DNA of 18,834 nucleotides from JACJXF01 sp964349045 (GTDB taxonomy: Bacteria > Bacteroidota > Bacteroidia > Bacteroidales > GCA-2748055), in assembly GCA_964349045.1 (NCBI GenBank), contig CAYGFI010000098.1:1-18834 (forward strand), in the 5' to 3' direction. Made by a program: the position numbers and the translations under genes. This document shows, piece after piece, positions 1 to 8,477 of the stretch. Numbering within the stretch: position 1 is the first letter of the stretch; every line of letters begins with the position of its first letter. The notes under the pieces are model-generated. The model was not told the DNA's origin, ran no database searches, and worked only from the letters and a program-made list of their open reading frames with translations.

Positions 1-126
1 ATATGGCATGGCGCCGGTTACGAAAATCAATTACCAGGAGATCAGCTTGTTTTAGAAGACCTTCGTTACAGCCATCAAAAAAAGTACGAAGAAGAGTATC
101 CTCATGAATTTTTATCAGAAAGTTGA
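1..126 (+). CDS. C-terminal fragment of an unidentified protein
   Basis: Frame 1 is open from the window edge to a TGA at 124-126 and gives 41 residues, ending in EEEYPHEFLSES. The fragment is hydrophilic and charged, with no membrane segment and no recognisable sorting signal. The frame contains no ATG, so the start lies outside the window. It converges on the acyl-CoA synthetase gene with 31 nt between the two stop codons. I do not recognise the family. It is called coding because the frame is open to the edge, the composition is protein-like, and it fills otherwise gene-free space. Confidence 0.55.
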   Translation: MWHGAGYENQLPGDQLVLEDLRYSHQKKYEEEYPHEFLSES

Positions 127-157
127 AGTATGTAACCGGTGAAAAATAAAACAAAAC

Positions 158-2062
158 CTAATTTAAAATCTGCGTAATAGCCTTCATATTTCTCTCATTG
201 TCAATAATTTTTGCTTCCGGAGTATATAAGAAATCAATCAGGTTGGCATATACTTCCATAATTTTGGGCCGAACCATTTTCATAGTTGAGTTCATCATAC
301 GGTTTTCTTCAGTAAAGCCTTCCGGTAATATTGCAATCGCAGGTGGAAGCCAACGTTGCGGAAACAAATCGCCGTGTTTACCGTTTGTGCGATATTCATT
401 AAGCTCGGATTCAATAATTTTAAGTGCAGCTTCGCAACCTTCAGAAGTGGCCGGATCTTTACCATGGTCACGGATAGCCCTTTTCAGGTTCTCTTTATTC
501 GGATAAACCATAACCACAGTATAGGGTTTCTGGTTATTATAGAGCATTACCTGTTCGATGTATTTTGATGTTTCAAAGGCTTCTTCAATACCTTCAGGAC
601 TGTATTTCTCACCATCATCGGATATCAAAAGACTCTTGAACCGTCCTAAAACATAAAGGAATCCGTCTTTATCCATATATCCCAGATCACCGGTATGCAG
701 CCAGCCGTTTTTAAGGGCTTCTTTGGTTGATTTATCATTTTTCCAATAGCCCAGCATAACATTTTCTCCGCGTATAACGATTTCACCTTTTTCTCCCTGT
801 GGGAGCAAATTTCCATCTTCATCACATATTTTTAACTCAAGGTTTTTGACAAGATATCCGGATGATCCCAGCTTATGTCTTTGTGAAGAATTACCGCTGA
901 TGATGGGTGCAGCTTCCGAAAGACCATATCCCTGGAACATGGGAATGCCAATTGCATAAAAAAAGCGCTGTAAATCAATATCAAGCAAAGCGGCTCCGCC
1001 TACAATAAAATCCATTTTCCCTCCTAATCCCTCTCTAACCTTTTTAAACAGGATCTTATCAAAAAGTTTATAATAGGGTTTAAAAGCAATCCGCCAACCA
1101 TGTCCACGGTCGAATCCCAATCCGTTATATTTATAAGCAACCTTAAGCGCATGACGGAAAAGCCCTTCTACAACCGGACCCTTATCGCGTATTCCTTTCT
1201 CAATATTTTTACGAAAGTTTTTTGCAAGCGCTGGAGCGCTTAGAAGAAAATTCGGTTTAATTTCTTTAATATTTACAGGAATATTTTTCAGGGTTTCCAT
1301 AGTATTTGTACCTGCCTGAACAGAAGCTATACTTGCTCCGGAGGCGACGATAGCGTAAATCCCGCATGTGTGGGCAAAGGAATGATCCCAGGGGAGGATA
1401 AGCAGTGTGCAGTAATAGCTTGGGATATTCATGATTGTCAGACCCTGTGCTACATTGGCAGTGTAGTTTCTATGGCTCAGCATAATTCCTTTCGGATCAG
1501 CAGTCGTTCCTGATGTGTAGCAAATGTTTGCAACATCATTTTCAGCTACCGATTGCCATGTTTCATCGAATTTTTCCCTGTTTTCAGAAAGATACTTTTT
1601 CCCCGATTCAAGTACATCGCCGAAAAACAAATCTTTTGGGCCATAAGCGCCACGCGGGTCAAGATAAATGAATTTTTCAACCGCTTCCAGATCATTTTTA
1701 ACACTTTCAAGTTTACGGCTCTGATTGCCTGATATAATTACCATCTTTGAACCGGAGTGGGTAATCCTGAACTTAAGATCAGTACCTTCCATTAATTTAA
1801 CCGACAAGGGAACATTAATAGCGCCGGTATAGAGGATTCCAAGTTCACTTATTGCCCATGCATTGCGACCTTCAGAAATCAGCGACACACGGTCGCCATG
1901 TTGCAACCCGAGGGATATCAGACCAGCAGCAAACTGATGGACTTTTTCCCTGATCTCGGAGTAACTTGAACTTTTCCATGTATCACCAATTTTCTCAAGC
2001 ATCATGGGATTATTAGCATACTTTTCAGCATAAACTTCAAAGAACTGGTTAATGGTCTTCAT
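158..2062 (-). CDS. Long-chain fatty acid--CoA ligase (AMP-binding, FadD/FACS type)
   Basis: This 634-aa ANL-superfamily enzyme should activate a fatty acid with ATP to an acyl-adenylate and then transfer it to CoA, at the inner face of the cytoplasmic membrane. The ATP-binding P-loop is YTSGTTADPKG (residues 182-192). The adenine/acyl motif is GYGLSEAAP (378-386). The A8-type hinge region runs from GWLHTGDLG (453-461) through GRFKSLLISDDGEKYSP (473-489). The likely catalytic lysine is K595 in NSTMKMVR near the C terminus. The length fits the bacterial long-chain synthetase family, and there is no signal peptide. Translation starts at the ATG at 2060-2062. The gene is divergent from the MFS transporter and shares with it an intergenic region of heptad repeats. 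The chain-length preference cannot be read from sequence; an aryl or other carboxylate substrate is less likely. Confidence 0.9.
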   Translation of the reverse strand: MKTINQFFEVYAEKYANNPMMLEKIGDTWKSSSYSEIREKVHQFAAGLISLGLQHGDRVSLISEGRNAWAISELGILYTGAINVPLSVKLMEGTDLKFRITHSGSKMVIISGNQSRKLESVKNDLEAVEKFIYLDPRGAYGPKDLFFGDVLESGKKYLSENREKFDETWQSVAENDVANICYTSGTTADPKGIMLSHRNYTANVAQGLTIMNIPSYYCTLLILPWDHSFAHTCGIYAIVASGASIASVQAGTNTMETLKNIPVNIKEIKPNFLLSAPALAKNFRKNIEKGIRDKGPVVEGLFRHALKVAYKYNGLGFDRGHGWRIAFKPYYKLFDKILFKKVREGLGGKMDFIVGGAALLDIDLQRFFYAIGIPMFQGYGLSEAAPIISGNSSQRHKLGSSGYLVKNLELKICDEDGNLLPQGEKGEIVIRGENVMLGYWKNDKSTKEALKNGWLHTGDLGYMDKDGFLYVLGRFKSLLISDDGEKYSPEGIEEAFETSKYIEQVMLYNNQKPYTVVMVYPNKENLKRAIRDHGKDPATSEGCEAALKIIESELNEYRTNGKHGDLFPQRWLPPAIAILPEGFTEENRMMNSTMKMVRPKIMEVYANLIDFLYTPEAKIIDNERNMKAITQILN

Positions 2063-2103
2063 AGTTGTTGTTATGAGTTTAGGTACGAATATAGGAATTA
2101 TTT

Positions 2104-2210
2104 TTGAAGGTAGAAGGAGGAAATTTAGAAGGTAGAATTTAGAAGGTAGAATTAACTACATAATAAAGTAAGTTCTAAATTCTAAGTTCTAAATTCTAAA
2201 TTCTAAATTT
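2104..2210. repeat. Inverted array of 7-bp repeats between divergent genes
   Basis: The left arm (2109-2151) has alternating heptamers TTTAGAA and GGTAGAA, including two perfect copies of the 14-mer TTTAGAAGGTAGAA at 2124-2137 and 2138-2151. The right arm has five consecutive heptamers at 2173-2207, reading TTCTAAA, TTCTAAG, TTCTAAA, TTCTAAA and TTCTAAA. TTCTAAA is the reverse complement of TTTAGAA. Over 28 bp the two arms can pair at 23 positions across a 21-nt loop, with the mismatches at the GG units and one G. No open frame crosses it. It sits about 60 bp upstream of the synthetase start codon and about 40 bp upstream of the MFS start. The function is unknown. A dispersed intergenic repeat family, a cruciform or a leader RNA structure are all possible. 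Confidence 0.8.
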
Positions 2211-2243
2211 ATCTCTACATTTAGCATCAAAATAATTTTGAAA

Positions 2244-3623
2244 ATGAAGGATATCCAAAAACTAATGAGTGAATCCCCGGTAATACGCTGGACAGTATTG
2301 GTACTGGTGAGTTTTACGATGTTTGCAAATTATTACTTTTATGATGCTTTATCACCTCTTAAAAGTATTGTCCAGGAAAAACTACTCTGGACTTCATCCG
2401 ATTACGGATTCTTCATGTCAGCATACAGTATCTCAAACGTATTTCTATTTATGGCAGTTATCGGGGGAGTAATACTGGATAAGTTAGGAATCAGGATTAC
2501 CGGTTTTATGTTTACGGTTTTCATGGTTCTTGGTTCAGCGCTAACAGCCTATGGAGCAAACGAGTTATACCTTAATGGTGGTCCGGGTTTTCACCTGATG
2601 TCCTCTTTCATGACAAGCTATTCTCCATCGTTAAAAATGATGTCACTTGGGTTTTTATTTTTCGGCCTGGGAGCTGAAACCAGCATTGTGGTGTTCACTA
2701 AAGCCATTGTGAAATGGTTTAAAGGCAAGGAACTTGCCCTGGCATTAGGTATGAACCTTGCATTTGCGCGACTGGGCCAGGCAGGGGCCATGATCATCTC
2801 TCCAAAACTGGCAAATCCTCAAGGCGACTGGACAGTTGCCATCTGGTTTGGGACATTGCTTTTGCTGGTCGGGTTATTGACCTTTGTTGGATATATGATA
2901 TTTGATTCGAAGCTGGATAAGCAGGTTAAGATAAATGTAATGGACGAAACTTATATATTCCGGATTTCTGATCTGGGAAAGATTATCACCAACCGTTCTT
3001 TTCTTTATATAGCTTTATTATGTGTGACATTTTACAGCGCTGTTTTTCCATTTATAAAATATGCCCCCGACCTGCTTTCCAATAAATTCGGGATGAATGT
3101 TGAGAAAGCCGGGTGGATTGTTTCCATTTTACCTTTTGGGACAATATTATTTACTCCCTTATTTGGAACCTATACTGACCGCAAAGGAAAAAGTGCAAGT
3201 TTAATGATTTACGGGTCCCTGCTTCTTGTGGTTGTTCATCTTATGTTTAGTCTTACCCGCATAAATCCATACATACCAATGTTCCTTCTGGGAGTGGCGT
3301 TTTCTCTCATTCCCGCTGCGATGTGGCCCTCGGTAACAAAAATTGTAGATGAAAAAAGACTTGGGTCTGCTTATGGACTAATGTTTTCAATTCAAAACAT
3401 CGGGCTTTGGGCTTTTCCATTGCTAATCGGTAAGATTCTAGACATTTCAAATCCCGGGGTAACTCCCGAGGCCATAAAAAACGGGAGCATGGTTTATGAT
3501 TATACCAATCCCATTTTGATGCTGGCTTTTATGGGTGTTCTGGGAGTATTTTTTGCCATTTTATTAAAGAGGGATGATAAAGTTTCGGGATTTGGGCTGG
3601 AGCAGCCGAATACAAAAAAATAG
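2244..3623 (+). CDS. Major facilitator superfamily transporter
   Basis: This polytopic inner-membrane protein of 459 aa (from the ATG at 2244) has about twelve hydrophobic segments in two halves. A motif-A-like loop is present in both halves: GGVILDKLGIR after TM2 and FGTYTDRKGKS after the equivalent helix of the second half. The stretch KWFKGKELALALGMN follows TM4. A longer polar loop of about 25 residues precedes TM4. The overall pattern resembles MFS members of the MFSD1-like group, but the substrate cannot be assigned. In-frame starts are TTG 2238, ATG 2244 and ATG 2265 (MSESPVIRW). I chose 2244 as the first ATG. An exact TAnnTTTG element at 2233-2240 would place a transcript start after 2244 and, if real, would favour 2265. 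The gene is divergent from the acyl-CoA synthetase, and co-regulation with it is only inferred. Confidence 0.85.
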   Translation: MKDIQKLMSESPVIRWTVLVLVSFTMFANYYFYDALSPLKSIVQEKLLWTSSDYGFFMSAYSISNVFLFMAVIGGVILDKLGIRITGFMFTVFMVLGSALTAYGANELYLNGGPGFHLMSSFMTSYSPSLKMMSLGFLFFGLGAETSIVVFTKAIVKWFKGKELALALGMNLAFARLGQAGAMIISPKLANPQGDWTVAIWFGTLLLLVGLLTFVGYMIFDSKLDKQVKINVMDETYIFRISDLGKIITNRSFLYIALLCVTFYSAVFPFIKYAPDLLSNKFGMNVEKAGWIVSILPFGTILFTPLFGTYTDRKGKSASLMIYGSLLLVVVHLMFSLTRINPYIPMFLLGVAFSLIPAAMWPSVTKIVDEKRLGSAYGLMFSIQNIGLWAFPLLIGKILDISNPGVTPEAIKNGSMVYDYTNPILMLAFMGVLGVFFAILLKRDDKVSGFGLEQPNTKK

Positions 3624-3793
3624 TGACTGGAGTGAAGATAGTTTGGAGTATGTAAAATTTAGAGTGCCTATAGTTTTTAATTCAATAAAATACTTTGGTT
3701 CCTGGTATGATTGCTTCGCATTTTTATATTCAGAAAAAATTCTTGAATCTGAAAAAAAATGTAGCTTGCATTTGTCTTTTTCATATATCTGAG

Positions 3794-6757
3794 ATGAAAG
3801 ACCAGAATTTAAATCTTTTATTAAAATTTTTGCTAACGATTTATTTAATCGGGTCTTCAGATTTTTCCTTTTCTCAAACAATTGGTTTAAGCCTGGTTTC
3901 TCCTACGAATAGGGGGTGCGCCCCTTTGGAATTATGCTTTCAAAATACCAGCAGCCCTGCTGGAATTGATCATTTTGAGTGGGATTTTAATAACGACGGA
4001 GTTGCAGATGAAACATACGGCCCTGAAAATGCCGGGCTAACAGTGTGTCATATTTTTAATACTAATCCCAACCTGGGGAGGGTTTTTTTAGTTGGAGTAC
4101 GCACAGATGGCACACAGGACGGGGCTTTTGTGACTATTACCGTGTACCATCCAAATAATCCGGCTATTGGATTATTACCTTCACTAGTGTGCTCCGGTGA
4201 TGTAAACTTACTGAATACATCTATTCTGGGTGATGATGGTTCATTTCATATTACTTCCTGGGATTTTGGTGATGGCTCGCCGCTTCAGGTAACTGATCAA
4301 CTTACTGTACAACATGAGTTTGCGAAGGAAGGGAATCTGACTATAACCATGATTGATAGCAATTCATGCGGTTCGGTATCCACTTCAGCAGGTATTAATA
4401 TTAATTTGCTAACTACACAAATTGTAAGCTCATCAGGCGATACGGTTTGCCAGGGCGAACCGGTTGAATTTTCTAACAGCGACGATTTCTCAAACATGTC
4501 ATATACCTGGAATTTTGGCGATGGGACGCCTACTTCTAACGAGTACAATCCAACCCATCGCTTTTTACAGGATGGGAACTATACCGTTTCACTTCAGGTG
4601 GATATTAATGATGGTGTTGGCTGTATGGATAATACTACTTTTGATGTAGTAGTATTACCAGGGCCTATTGCCGAATTTATTACTTTTGTTGCTGCAGGAC
4701 TATGCGATAGTGCCAACGTGAATTTTACCAATCTTAGTGCGGAAGTAATTGCGGGAGACCAGTTTTTATGGGATTTTGGTAATGGTGAAACCTTAACCTC
4801 TGCAAATATACAGGATCCGGTATTTTATGATTCCTCGGGCTATTTTTATCCGATCTTTACAATTACCAGAAATGCAAATGGTTGTATATCGGAGTTTAAA
4901 GATACAATTCTAATTCCCAAAACCCCGCAGGCATTTTTTACAGCCGATAATGTGTGTTTAGGCCAAAGTGCTCAATTCAGCGATGCTACGGCCTCTTGCA
5001 CTCCCCCTGTTAACGCGTATTCATGGGATTTTGGTGATGGAAACACAGATAACACACCTAATCCTGCACATATATATAATTTGCCTGGAGATAAAACGGT
5101 TTTATTTTCTGTCAATAATGGATTTTGTAGCGATGATACCACTCTAATACTAACTGTTGAAGACCTGCCTCACCCAAATTTTGAATTAAATACTTATAAA
5201 GGATGCTCAAAATTGAGACTTGTTACTGATAACCTAACTCTTGATGGCGTTAATTATGTTTGGAGTTTTGGAAATTTAGCCAAATTAACTGCTGAGGATA
5301 CTACATACACTATTGAAAATTCCTCTCAACAGGATACCATCATTGATGTTAAACTGATTGCCGCTACAACTTTTGGATGCATAGATGACACTACCAAAAC
5401 CGTAAAAGTATTTCATACTCCTGTAGCTTTATTTTCTTCTGACATTCAGCCCGTTCCGGTATGTGTGCCCGACACAGTTACATTTACCAGCCTTACCAGC
5501 GGCAGTTCTTTTTTAGAATGGAATTTTGGAGATAACACCACCGTTTCGGATAGCATTACGATCACCCATATTTTTGAGAATGAACAGCACTATTTCCGTT
5601 ATTTTAGGATAAGCCTGGTAACCCGCACCGATAGCGGATGCACAGACACTGCGCTCCAGTACATTACCCTGTATCCAAAGCCCAATACCGATTTTGTGAT
5701 GGATACCCTTTCATCAACCTGCGATTCAGTCAAAGTTTTGCTTACAGCACCGGAGGAATATCAGGGTGCTTATACCTGGATTTTTGAACCACCGGGTGAT
5801 ACAGTAAAAACAAGCGATTGGCATGCTTCATATGAATTTTCAAAAGGAACTGCTGACCAGGTTTTCCAGGTAAGGCTGATAACGAAAAACCAATTTAGCT
5901 GTTTGGGTGATACCTCCAAAAATCTTACGGTGTATCCTTTATCTCCGCCACCTATTATTAATTTTATCCCGGTCCCTCTTTCGGGATGCCCGGAGTTGAT
6001 GGTGAGATTTCAGAATTTATCAAAATATACCGATACTACTACTTACGTTTGGGATTTTGACGATGGCACCCATTCCTATGAGGTAAGCCCGACACATACT
6101 TTTTTTGACGGGGGTAGCAAAACAGTACAATTAACCGCCAAAGGACTGGATTGTTCTGATTCATGGAAAGATACTGTAATCCAGGTATTCGAAATTCCTT
6201 CGGCAGTTTTTAATCTTTACCCGGATATTGCCTGGGTACCGGATAATCCTGTACTTTGTTCACCGGTTTATCAATCGGACAATTGGCGTTATTCATGGAA
6301 TTTTGGTGATGGCGAAACATCCGATTCTATGGAGGTAGTGCATTATTACAAGGATACTGCTACTTTTAAAATAACCCTCATTGTAGTTACTGAAAATAAC
6401 TGCTCTGATACAGCTTCGAAAACTATCACGGCAAAATCTTCAGGAAGGGTTGAATCCCCGAATGTATTTTTCCCGGTTTTAGATGGAGCTGGCGGAAATG
6501 GGGATGGTGGCGGATTGGTAGGCGAAGGAGACGAAGTTTTTGCCCCTGTTACACAAGGAGTAGTCGAATACCATCTTGAAGTATATGACCGCTGGGGGGA
6601 ACGTCTTTTTAGGAGTGATTCCAAAGAAATTGGCTGGACAGGTTATTACCGGGGAAAATTATGCAAAGAAGACGTGTATATCTGGAAGGTTTTTGGAAAA
6701 TATACCAACAATGTAAAATTTATTAAAGCCGGTACTATTACCTTGCTTTATAAATAG
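3794..6757 (+). CDS. Secreted PKD-repeat protein with gliding-motility/T9SS C-terminal (CHU_C) domain
   Basis: This is a large cell-surface protein of 987 aa from the ATG at 3794. That start is preferred over an upstream TTG at 3695 because it puts a lysine and a hydrophobic signal peptide (LLLKFLLTIYLIGSS) at the N terminus, with cleavage likely near SFSQ at residues 25-28. About ten PKD-type repeats follow, spaced near 86 residues. Each is marked by a WDFGDG-like strand, including WDFNNDG, WDFGDGSP, WNFGDGTP, WDFGNGET, WDFGDGNT, WSFGN, WNFGDN, WIFEPPGD, WDFDDGTH and WNFGDGET. The last 100 residues form a CHU_C domain (PNVFFP, VYDRWGERLF, DVYIWKVFG), the type B sorting signal for type IX secretion. 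The usual FTPNGDGxNDxF motif is broken up by glycine-rich insertions. The gene lies 4 nt upstream of a PorP/SprF gene and is almost certainly cotranscribed with it. Likely roles are adhesion or glycan binding; no enzymatic domain is seen. Confidence 0.9.
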   Translation: MKDQNLNLLLKFLLTIYLIGSSDFSFSQTIGLSLVSPTNRGCAPLELCFQNTSSPAGIDHFEWDFNNDGVADETYGPENAGLTVCHIFNTNPNLGRVFLVGVRTDGTQDGAFVTITVYHPNNPAIGLLPSLVCSGDVNLLNTSILGDDGSFHITSWDFGDGSPLQVTDQLTVQHEFAKEGNLTITMIDSNSCGSVSTSAGININLLTTQIVSSSGDTVCQGEPVEFSNSDDFSNMSYTWNFGDGTPTSNEYNPTHRFLQDGNYTVSLQVDINDGVGCMDNTTFDVVVLPGPIAEFITFVAAGLCDSANVNFTNLSAEVIAGDQFLWDFGNGETLTSANIQDPVFYDSSGYFYPIFTITRNANGCISEFKDTILIPKTPQAFFTADNVCLGQSAQFSDATASCTPPVNAYSWDFGDGNTDNTPNPAHIYNLPGDKTVLFSVNNGFCSDDTTLILTVEDLPHPNFELNTYKGCSKLRLVTDNLTLDGVNYVWSFGNLAKLTAEDTTYTIENSSQQDTIIDVKLIAATTFGCIDDTTKTVKVFHTPVALFSSDIQPVPVCVPDTVTFTSLTSGSSFLEWNFGDNTTVSDSITITHIFENEQHYFRYFRISLVTRTDSGCTDTALQYITLYPKPNTDFVMDTLSSTCDSVKVLLTAPEEYQGAYTWIFEPPGDTVKTSDWHASYEFSKGTADQVFQVRLITKNQFSCLGDTSKNLTVYPLSPPPIINFIPVPLSGCPELMVRFQNLSKYTDTTTYVWDFDDGTHSYEVSPTHTFFDGGSKTVQLTAKGLDCSDSWKDTVIQVFEIPSAVFNLYPDIAWVPDNPVLCSPVYQSDNWRYSWNFGDGETSDSMEVVHYYKDTATFKITLIVVTENNCSDTASKTITAKSSGRVESPNVFFPVLDGAGGNGDGGGLVGEGDEVFAPVTQGVVEYHLEVYDRWGERLFRSDSKEIGWTGYYRGKLCKEDVYIWKVFGKYTNNVKFIKAGTITLLYK

Positions 6758-6761
6758 AGTT

Positions 6762-7745
6762 ATGAAACGAACAATAGAAATTCTGTTCCTATTATATCTA
6801 ATCTTGAGTTTTATTACCAAGCTTAACGCCCAGGATTTGCAGTTTTCACAATTCTATTCCGTCCCCATGTTTTTATCACCATCATTCGCCGGTTCTGCCG
6901 ACGGACAAAGGATAGTAGCAAATTACCGCAACCAGTGGCCGGAAATTCCTCATGCTTTTGAAACTTATGCTCTTTCGTACGACTGCTATTTCAGCCAATT
7001 GAAATCAGGATTAGGTTTACTTCTGACCCAGGATCGTAAAGGGGAGCTGGGTATTAGTACAACAGCCATTGATTTGATTTACGCTTACGATTTCAGGATT
7101 AAGAAAAGTATTCATGCCCGCCCGGGAGTTCAGTTTCAATATTCACGGGAGGGCATTAAAATGGACAAGATGCGGACCCGCATTCAGGTAATCAGCCCCG
7201 GATCACCAGCCATCGATCCTATTAGTAGAGAAAACGCCGGGTATTTTGATGCCGGGGTTTCGTTAATGTTTTATAATGAGATTTTTTGGTTTGGATCAAC
7301 GGTAAATCACCTGATGAGGCCCAATTATACCTTTGGACAGAACGAGAAAATGCCCATCCGGTTCAATGTATATTCGGGTGTGAAATTATTAAGCAAAGGG
7401 ACATTGCTAAAACCCAATAACCAACACCTGTTTATAGCATTAAACTACCGTCAGATGGTACAGTTTAGCCAACTTGATATAGGATTGTTAGGACATAAAA
7501 ATTTCTTCAACCTTGGACTTTGGTACCGGGGTATTCCATTTATTAAGCAAAATTCAGGAAGCGATGCCCTTATTTTTTTGATAGGTTTTGCGCAAGAACG
7601 GTATTCTATAGGGATTAGTTACGATGTTACCATTTCACAACTGAAAGCTTATACCAATGGAGCTGTAGAATTGTCTGTTACCTATCTTTTCCCGGAGCCC
7701 CAACCCAAAAAGAAACGTACCATGGTTCCATGTCCGGTATTTTAG
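6762..7745 (+). CDS. PorP/SprF-family type IX secretion outer-membrane protein
   Basis: This 327-aa outer-membrane beta-barrel has a signal peptide of about 23 residues (MKRTIEILFLLYLILSF, cleavage near LNA|QD). The family signature follows directly: DLQFSQFYSVPMFLSPSFAG, an NYRNQWP strand and a GLGLLLTQDRKGELG turn. The remainder alternates short amphipathic strands, as expected of a barrel, and ends in KKKRTMVPCPVF, the CPxF-like tail common in the family. In Bacteroidota these proteins are repeatedly encoded beside CHU_C-domain proteins. They are thought to help translocate or anchor those proteins, with SprF for SprB in Flavobacterium as the studied case. Here the gene begins 4 nt after the PKD/CHU_C gene, so the two probably form a cargo-partner operon. 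It is one of many paralogues in such genomes rather than necessarily PorP itself. Confidence 0.92.
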   Translation: MKRTIEILFLLYLILSFITKLNAQDLQFSQFYSVPMFLSPSFAGSADGQRIVANYRNQWPEIPHAFETYALSYDCYFSQLKSGLGLLLTQDRKGELGISTTAIDLIYAYDFRIKKSIHARPGVQFQYSREGIKMDKMRTRIQVISPGSPAIDPISRENAGYFDAGVSLMFYNEIFWFGSTVNHLMRPNYTFGQNEKMPIRFNVYSGVKLLSKGTLLKPNNQHLFIALNYRQMVQFSQLDIGLLGHKNFFNLGLWYRGIPFIKQNSGSDALIFLIGFAQERYSIGISYDVTISQLKAYTNGAVELSVTYLFPEPQPKKKRTMVPCPVF

Positions 7746-7750
7746 TTTTA

Positions 7751-7774
7751 TTATCAGCTTGTTTAAGCTGATAA
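7751..7774 (+). terminator. Perfect 10-bp hairpin downstream of the PorP/SprF gene
   Basis: TTATCAGCTT (7751-7760) and AAGCTGATAA (7765-7774) are exact reverse complements separated by GTTT, 6 nt after the PorP/SprF stop codon. It lies between convergent transcription units, where a terminator is expected. No T-run follows on either strand, so it may act by RNA structure or 3'-end protection rather than as a classic intrinsic terminator. Confidence 0.5.
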
Positions 7775-7851
7775 GCAATTAACAATTCAATGGTGTTTAA
7801 ATAATTCTCAGGATGTTCAGGCTTTTCCTTTGAAAAGAGAAAAATCAATCT

Positions 7852-8466
7852 TTAGTCAATTCTTAATTTAACAACGATTTTTCTGACCGAAGCATTAGTC
7901 TCTGTTTTTACTCCGGGCATATGAGCATCTTCAGGGAAAAATATAAAAAATTTAGCCGGTACTGCCGGAAGCATTATTCCCTTTTTAATAGAAAGAAACT
8001 CAATGTCTTTTCCTTCATCATATTCCTGAAGAATGAAGTCCTGTGAGGCCAGAGGGGCTAAACCAATCAATTCACTTCCGGTGACCACGTATTGTAAATC
8101 GATATATTTCCTGTGGGCTTCAAACTTTGCATCCCCGGGATTCTTAGTGGTATACTCGCTAACCAGTACAATTGAATTATCTCCCTCCAGTTTATAAGGC
8201 TTAAGTTCAAGTTTTGCCAGGTCATTGTCTTTTAGAAAAGTAAAGGCTTTGTCCCATCTTTCTTTATTTTTAAAATAATTTTCCGCAAATGATTGTCTGT
8301 TGATTGATTTATCAGGTGTAACCTGCCATCCCTGGAGCCATTCAACTTTTTCAAACCATTTATCTATTTTCTCCGGCCTCCAGGTTGAAGGATCATTATT
8401 ATCTGAACATCCAAAAGATCCTACAATACTTGAAAATAAGACCATATTTAAAACTAGTTGTTTCAT
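7852..8466 (-). CDS. YhcH/YjgK/YiaL-domain (DUF386) lipoprotein
   Basis: This 204-aa protein has an N-terminal lipoprotein signal (MKQLVLNMVLFSSIVGSFGC, lipid-accepting C20) followed by SDNND. That acidic stretch resembles Bacteroidota signals for surface display of lipoproteins. Residues 75-204 match the YhcH/YjgK/YiaL cupin-like family: EAHRKYIDLQYVVTGSE with H118, D123 and E132, then IFFPEDAHMPG with H182, and the closing VRKIVVKL. The conserved histidines and acids are the expected metal-binding pocket. E. coli relatives (YhcH, YiaL, EbgC) occur in sugar and sialic-acid operons and are cytoplasmic, so an exported form suggests work on glycan-derived sugars outside the cytoplasm; this is inference. 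The ATG at 8464-8466 lies 11 nt after the purA stop, so it is probably the second gene of a purA operon. The substrate is unknown. Confidence 0.85.
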   Translation of the reverse strand: MKQLVLNMVLFSSIVGSFGCSDNNDPSTWRPEKIDKWFEKVEWLQGWQVTPDKSINRQSFAENYFKNKERWDKAFTFLKDNDLAKLELKPYKLEGDNSIVLVSEYTTKNPGDAKFEAHRKYIDLQYVVTGSELIGLAPLASQDFILQEYDEGKDIEFLSIKKGIMLPAVPAKFFIFFPEDAHMPGVKTETNASVRKIVVKLRID

Positions 8467-8477
8467 AATTGTTTAAA

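Noticed and set aside
3743..3769. Possible promoter for the PKD gene (TTG, 16-nt spacing, TAGCTTGC)
   Set aside because: The -7 element is imperfect and the spacing is short; chance is likely in AT-rich DNA.
6346..6624. Open antisense frame across the CHU_C region of the PKD gene, and similar antisense frames over purA, spoT and glyA
   Set aside because: Their translations show no family features and they overlap well-identified genes; they are by-products of codon composition.
7822..7837. CTTTTC/GAAAAG hairpin between the PorP/SprF and YhcH genes
   Set aside because: It is a 6-bp purine/pyrimidine stem without a T-run and is expected by chance in this composition.
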